Below, piece by piece: positions 60,941-64,000 of a stretch of 64,000 bases of DNA. Origin of the DNA: Parabacteroides chinchillae (GTDB lineage: Bacteria > Bacteroidota > Bacteroidia > Bacteroidales > Tannerellaceae); assembly GCF_900108035.1 (NCBI RefSeq), contig NZ_FNVS01000005.1, forward strand, positions 124,001 to 188,000, given 5' to 3'. Position 1 is the first letter of the stretch. Every line of letters starts with the position of its first letter. Below the pieces are notes generated by a model that searched no databases, had not been told where the DNA came from, and worked only from the letters and a program-made list of their open reading frames with translations. Both the position numbers and the translations under genes were made by a program.

Positions 60941-62068
60941 ATGAAGATAGGGTTTGATGCTAAGCGTATAACTCATAACAGGACGGGATTAGGTAATTAT
61001 AGCAGGTATATTGTGAATATACTTTCTTCTTTTTATCCTGGTAATTTGTACGAACTTTACTCTCCGGGTGAAGGTGATGCCCATTTACGTGCACAGGTAA
61101 ATACCAGTCAGGCGATACGCTTTCATTATCCTTCCGGGTTAATTACATGCTTTCCGAAGGCTTTCTGGCGTTCGGTTGCATTATCTTCCGTTCTACAGAA
61201 AGATAAAATTGAATTGTTTCACGGATTAAGTAATGAACTGCCTTGTGGACTAAAGAAACGGGGTATTAAGTCTGTTGTGACAATTCACGATCTGATATTC
61301 CTTCGTTATCCCCGGTTTTATAGCCGGATAGATCGTTCTATCTATGCATATAAGTTCCGTAAAGCCTGCCGTGAAGCAGACCGCATAATTGCTATCAGCG
61401 AGATGACAAAGAGAGATATCATCCGCTTTTTCCATATTGATGCTGATAAAATAAAAGTTATTTATCAGGGTTGCGATTATTCTTTTATACAACCCGCCGA
61501 TGATGAGAAGAAAGCAGCTGTCCGGAAAACCTATAACTTGCCGGAACGCTATATATTAAATGTGGGAAGTATAGAACGGCGAAAGAATTTACTTTTGGCT
61601 GTAAAAGCCATGAAGCAGATAGACAAGGATGTTGTACTGATTGCTATTGGCAAGCATACGGAGTATGCAGACGAAGTGGAACAATATGTGAAAGAAAATG
61701 ACCTGGCAGACCGTGTCCGTCTTTTGAATCATGTGCCTTTTGAAGATTTACCGGCTATTTACCAACAAGCCTCTTTATTTGTGTATCCTTCTTATTTTGA
61801 GGGATTCGGTATTCCGGTAATTGAAGCATTGCATTCGGGCATACCGGTAATTGCGGCAACAGGCTCATGTTTGGAAGAAGCCGGAGGACCTGATTCTATT
61901 TATGTTGATCCTGATGATGACTCGGGAATGGCGGAAAGTATTGCTAAAGTATTGTCTTCTCCCGATTTGGTAAAGAAGATGACCGAATCTGGTAAAGCTT
62001 TTGTAAAGAACTTTTCCGATGAAATAATTGCCAGCCGTATAATAGAGCTATATAAAGAACTGCTTTAA
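60941..62068 (+). CDS. Glycosyltransferase family 1
   Basis: A 375-residue GT-B glycosyltransferase of the GT1/GT4 type. The N-terminal glycine-rich start reads KRITHNRTGLGNYSRYIV; the nucleotide-sugar site in the C-domain is YILNVGSIERRKNLLLAVKA and SYFEGFGIPVIEALHSGIPV. It follows the GT9 gene by 22 bases and its 3' end overlaps the convergent deacetylase gene by 4 bases. Sugar and acceptor unknown. Confidence 0.88.
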   Translation: MKIGFDAKRITHNRTGLGNYSRYIVNILSSFYPGNLYELYSPGEGDAHLRAQVNTSQAIRFHYPSGLITCFPKAFWRSVALSSVLQKDKIELFHGLSNELPCGLKKRGIKSVVTIHDLIFLRYPRFYSRIDRSIYAYKFRKACREADRIIAISEMTKRDIIRFFHIDADKIKVIYQGCDYSFIQPADDEKKAAVRKTYNLPERYILNVGSIERRKNLLLAVKAMKQIDKDVVLIAIGKHTEYADEVEQYVKENDLADRVRLLNHVPFEDLPAIYQQASLFVYPSYFEGFGIPVIEALHSGIPVIAATGSCLEEAGGPDSIYVDPDDDSGMAESIAKVLSSPDLVKKMTESGKAFVKNFSDEIIASRIIELYKELL

Positions 62069-63063
62069 AATTGTATTTTAGGTTTTAATACCAGCTTCAT
62101 AATAAAATCATCCATTTCGAAACGTGCTGCACACCGGGGCATTAGCATTGGATTGCTTTTTGCACTTAAACGATCTGTAACAGTTGTAAAAGCAAGTTTA
62201 TAACCGGCCTCTTTGGCTGTATGCTGTGCATAAGCTGTGACATCTCCTTTATTATAAATTCCGTTTGGGTAAGCCAGGTAGTCGCAGGAAGCATGTAGCT
62301 TTTCTTCAATGATTTGTTTGCTACCTTTCAATTGTGTTTTTGTTTCTTCCTCTGTCTGGTAGATGTTACAGATGAAGTGGTCTTTACAATGTGATCCGAT
62401 TGTACAGTTGTATTCTGTATGGAGTTTTATGACATCTTCCCAGTTCATCGGAGCTTCGATCTTGTGGAAATGACATAATTCTTCATATTCATCATGTGAT
62501 ATATTTTCAATTAGCTGATGGCAGATTTCATTAACCAGCCGGATATTGGAATGTTTTAAGATATGGATAACAGCGTCACAAATAGCCTCTCTCTGCATGT
62601 TGTTCTTTAATTCCGCCTTAAGCTTAAGGCAATCTATCTTTACAAAAGATAGATTATTATTCCGTATAATCATGCGTGCTATTGTTGTTGGGAAATAATT
62701 CCCGTTTTCGATATGATTGGTCGAAATAAATACGGTGAAAGGAATATTCAAAGATTTTAGAATAGGTGCGGCTATGGTTAGATTGTTCTTATATCCATCA
62801 TCGAATGTCACAACTATTTCTTTTCCATTAAACTGGTTATTACGGAAGCGGTTTTCATATTCATGAATGGATATTACTTCGTAGTGCTTTGATAAAAAAG
62901 CTATCTCTTGTTCAAATATATCAGGGTTGATGTGCAGGGAATGGTTATTTTCTGCAAAATCTACGCCATGATAGAAAATGACTCTGGGATTTTTGTTCAG
63001 AAAACGTAATGCGCGGCTAATACCGAACTCTACCAGATTATGTTTCAGTTTACTATTTCTCAT
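62065..63063 (-). CDS. Polysaccharide deacetylase family protein
   Basis: A 332-residue protein of the NodB/polysaccharide deacetylase superfamily. The metal Asp motif is VVTFDDGYKNNL and the His-x-x-x-His region is seen as GSHCKDHFICN; the front has RVIFYHGVDF. The family removes acetyl groups from glycans; no signal peptide is evident, so a cytosolic intermediate may be the substrate. It overlaps the upstream GT2 gene by 11 bases and is translated after it. Confidence 0.82.
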   Translation of the reverse strand: MRNSKLKHNLVEFGISRALRFLNKNPRVIFYHGVDFAENNHSLHINPDIFEQEIAFLSKHYEVISIHEYENRFRNNQFNGKEIVVTFDDGYKNNLTIAAPILKSLNIPFTVFISTNHIENGNYFPTTIARMIIRNNNLSFVKIDCLKLKAELKNNMQREAICDAVIHILKHSNIRLVNEICHQLIENISHDEYEELCHFHKIEAPMNWEDVIKLHTEYNCTIGSHCKDHFICNIYQTEEETKTQLKGSKQIIEEKLHASCDYLAYPNGIYNKGDVTAYAQHTAKEAGYKLAFTTVTDRLSAKSNPMLMPRCAARFEMDDFIMKLVLKPKIQF

Positions 63064-63823
63064 GTTTGTATTGTATCCAGTTTTCTGCTACTTTTTGATA
63101 TTCAAAGTTAAGGAATAATCGGCTATGGGCCTGAAATGGATTTTTATTTTTTAATAATGGTAGTTTTGCCTCCATTAATGCCAGGTTGGTGGTTGTGTCA
63201 CGTACGAGACTGTGATAAGAATTTTCACGGTCTATTGTATTGGAAATAATTTTCTTGAAACGGGTAAAGTATTTAATTTTATTCCCCATTGCGTGCTGGA
63301 AATGACGGAACATAACATCTTCATATCCGTAATTGCCACAAAATTCTTCATCATATCCTAAGGAAGAAAAGAAAGTCATTTTGGAAGTATAAAAGATATT
63401 ACAAGGGGATTGTTGCTGATTTCCATTAGCATCAACCCGCTTGAATTTATATAATGTATGTTGTGGTATTTTGCTGTCTAATATTTGTGATAAAAGTTTT
63501 TCTGGGAAGAAGTGGTCGCAATCGGTCAGTATTATTTTGGGGCTGATTGCTTTTACAACTCCCAGATTACGGGCACCTCCCTGATTCCAGCGGATATCGC
63601 TTATTATACGATAAATCTGGTAGTTAATATTAATATGACTGGGAACTGTTACAGGTATAGGCGAACAATCATCGACTATAACAAATTGAATCCGTTTCAG
63701 GACTGCCGGGGCTATTTTGGAATAATCTTCCAATAAATTAGTTAAGACATTTGTATTTTTCTGATTAAAGAATACTGGCATTATATAACTTAATTCGATG
63801 TCTGCCGGTTGTATAGACTTCAT
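63053..63823 (-). CDS. Glycosyltransferase family 2
   Basis: A 256-residue GT-A glycosyltransferase: ELSYIMPVFFNQ at the start, nucleotide-binding VIVDDCSP, the family's GGARNLG and the metal motif ILTDCDHFFP. Later GYEDVMFRHFQHA is like the acceptor-side ED motif. Product unknown. First gene of a two-gene unit with the deacetylase and divergent from a gene running off the right edge. Confidence 0.85.
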   Translation of the reverse strand: MKSIQPADIELSYIMPVFFNQKNTNVLTNLLEDYSKIAPAVLKRIQFVIVDDCSPIPVTVPSHININYQIYRIISDIRWNQGGARNLGVVKAISPKIILTDCDHFFPEKLLSQILDSKIPQHTLYKFKRVDANGNQQQSPCNIFYTSKMTFFSSLGYDEEFCGNYGYEDVMFRHFQHAMGNKIKYFTRFKKIISNTIDRENSYHSLVRDTTTNLALMEAKLPLLKNKNPFQAHSRLFLNFEYQKVAENWIQYKHEK

Positions 63824-63930
63824 ATTTAATTTGTTTTACCTTATATCAAAATTACCTGAGATGCTGAAAAGGGGATAGGGCAAAACTAGACAAAGTTTTT
63901 TTACAATCCAATTATTCGGGAAGAATATCT

Positions 63931-63938
63931 TATCTTTG
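63931..63938 (+). promoter_or_regulatory. -7 promoter element of the gene at the right edge
   Basis: TATCTTTG matches TAnnTTTG, 44 bases before the ATG at 63982. Confidence 0.45.
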
Positions 63939-63981
63939 CCCTTCAGTATTGTCTTTTAGAGGCTGATAAGTTCATAAAGTC

Positions 63982-64000
63982 ATGAAAAAAGGATCAACTA
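63982..64000 (+). CDS. Start of a gene cut by the right window edge
   Basis: ATG at 63982 reads MKKGST before the window ends. The promoter element at 63931 supports a real start. The product cannot be named. Confidence 0.45.

Noticed and set aside
1-64000. tRNA or rRNA genes
   Set aside because: No cloverleaf with a recognisable T-loop GTTCGAnTC context or rRNA segment was seen in any gap; a covariance-model scan would be decisive.

Overview
The window looks like a chromosomal segment of a gut-type Bacteroidales, most probably Parabacteroides or a close relative (Tannerellaceae). The evidence is the recurring promoter element TAnnTTTG, a gene content typical of the order (DUF2851, DUF3108, PiT-PhoU fusion, S46 dipeptidyl peptidase, GH3-like protein, WbqC, fimbrillin-like lipoproteins) and a protease with a type IX secretion C-terminal domain. 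Species assignment is inference. Genes are dense. There are no rRNA or tRNA genes and no phage. The only module-like accessory stretch is at 41.9-43.5 kb.

Layout. 0-4.4 kb: 3' part of mutS and two paralogous fimbrillin-like lipoproteins. 4.6-11.7 kb: membrane AraC regulator, ychF, polA, a polyprenyl diphosphate synthase and a small beta-barrel protein. 11.9-17.4 kb: leftward operon mnmG-uvrC-dtd-MazG-like-deoC, with a full match to the ParB site parS between mnmG and uvrC. 17.8-22.6 kb: ybeY and an SpmA-SpmB fusion leftward; a D-2-hydroxyacid dehydrogenase, an alkD-like gene with an in-frame stop, a TIGR02757 protein and a LOG-family protein rightward. 22.7-25.3 kb: ruvB and a flippase. 25.7-30.9 kb: lipoprotein, DUF389 protein, S46 peptidase, phosphodiesterase-like protein. 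30.9-33.9 kb: lone ECF sigma factor and the phosphate transporter, whose promoter carries a Pho-box-like 11-bp repeat. 34.2-37.8 kb: operon dapB-lepB-lepB paralogue-wbqC, where the paralogue lacks both catalytic residues. 37.9-41.9 kb: DUF2851, Ig-like lipoprotein, DUF3108. 41.9-43.5 kb: remnants of a lost sigma-54 regulator/ABC transporter locus around an intact toxin-antitoxin pair. 43.4-49.0 kb: hydrolase, thioesterase, cysS, PAP2 phosphatase, GH3 protein. 49.1-55.9 kb: pfkA, the secreted protease, acpP-fabF-rnc, purN. 55.9-59.0 kb: operon MFS transporter-pdxB-AraC regulator. 59.3-63.8 kb: glycan assembly genes (DUF4254, GT9, GT1; GT2 and polysaccharide deacetylase on the other strand).

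The most unusual signal is between the genes. At least eight intergenic regions carry short arrays with a repeat period of 21-23 bp (one of 42 bp). Most have their own consensus, 2-8 copies, and several end in an inverted copy that gives a perfect 14-18 bp hairpin. They occur between convergent, divergent and co-directional genes, so they are not explained simply as terminators. The next most interesting points are the signal peptidase pseudoenzyme, parS, the deletion scar, the Pho-box-like promoter and a perfect 14-bp hairpin at the start of the RNase III gene.
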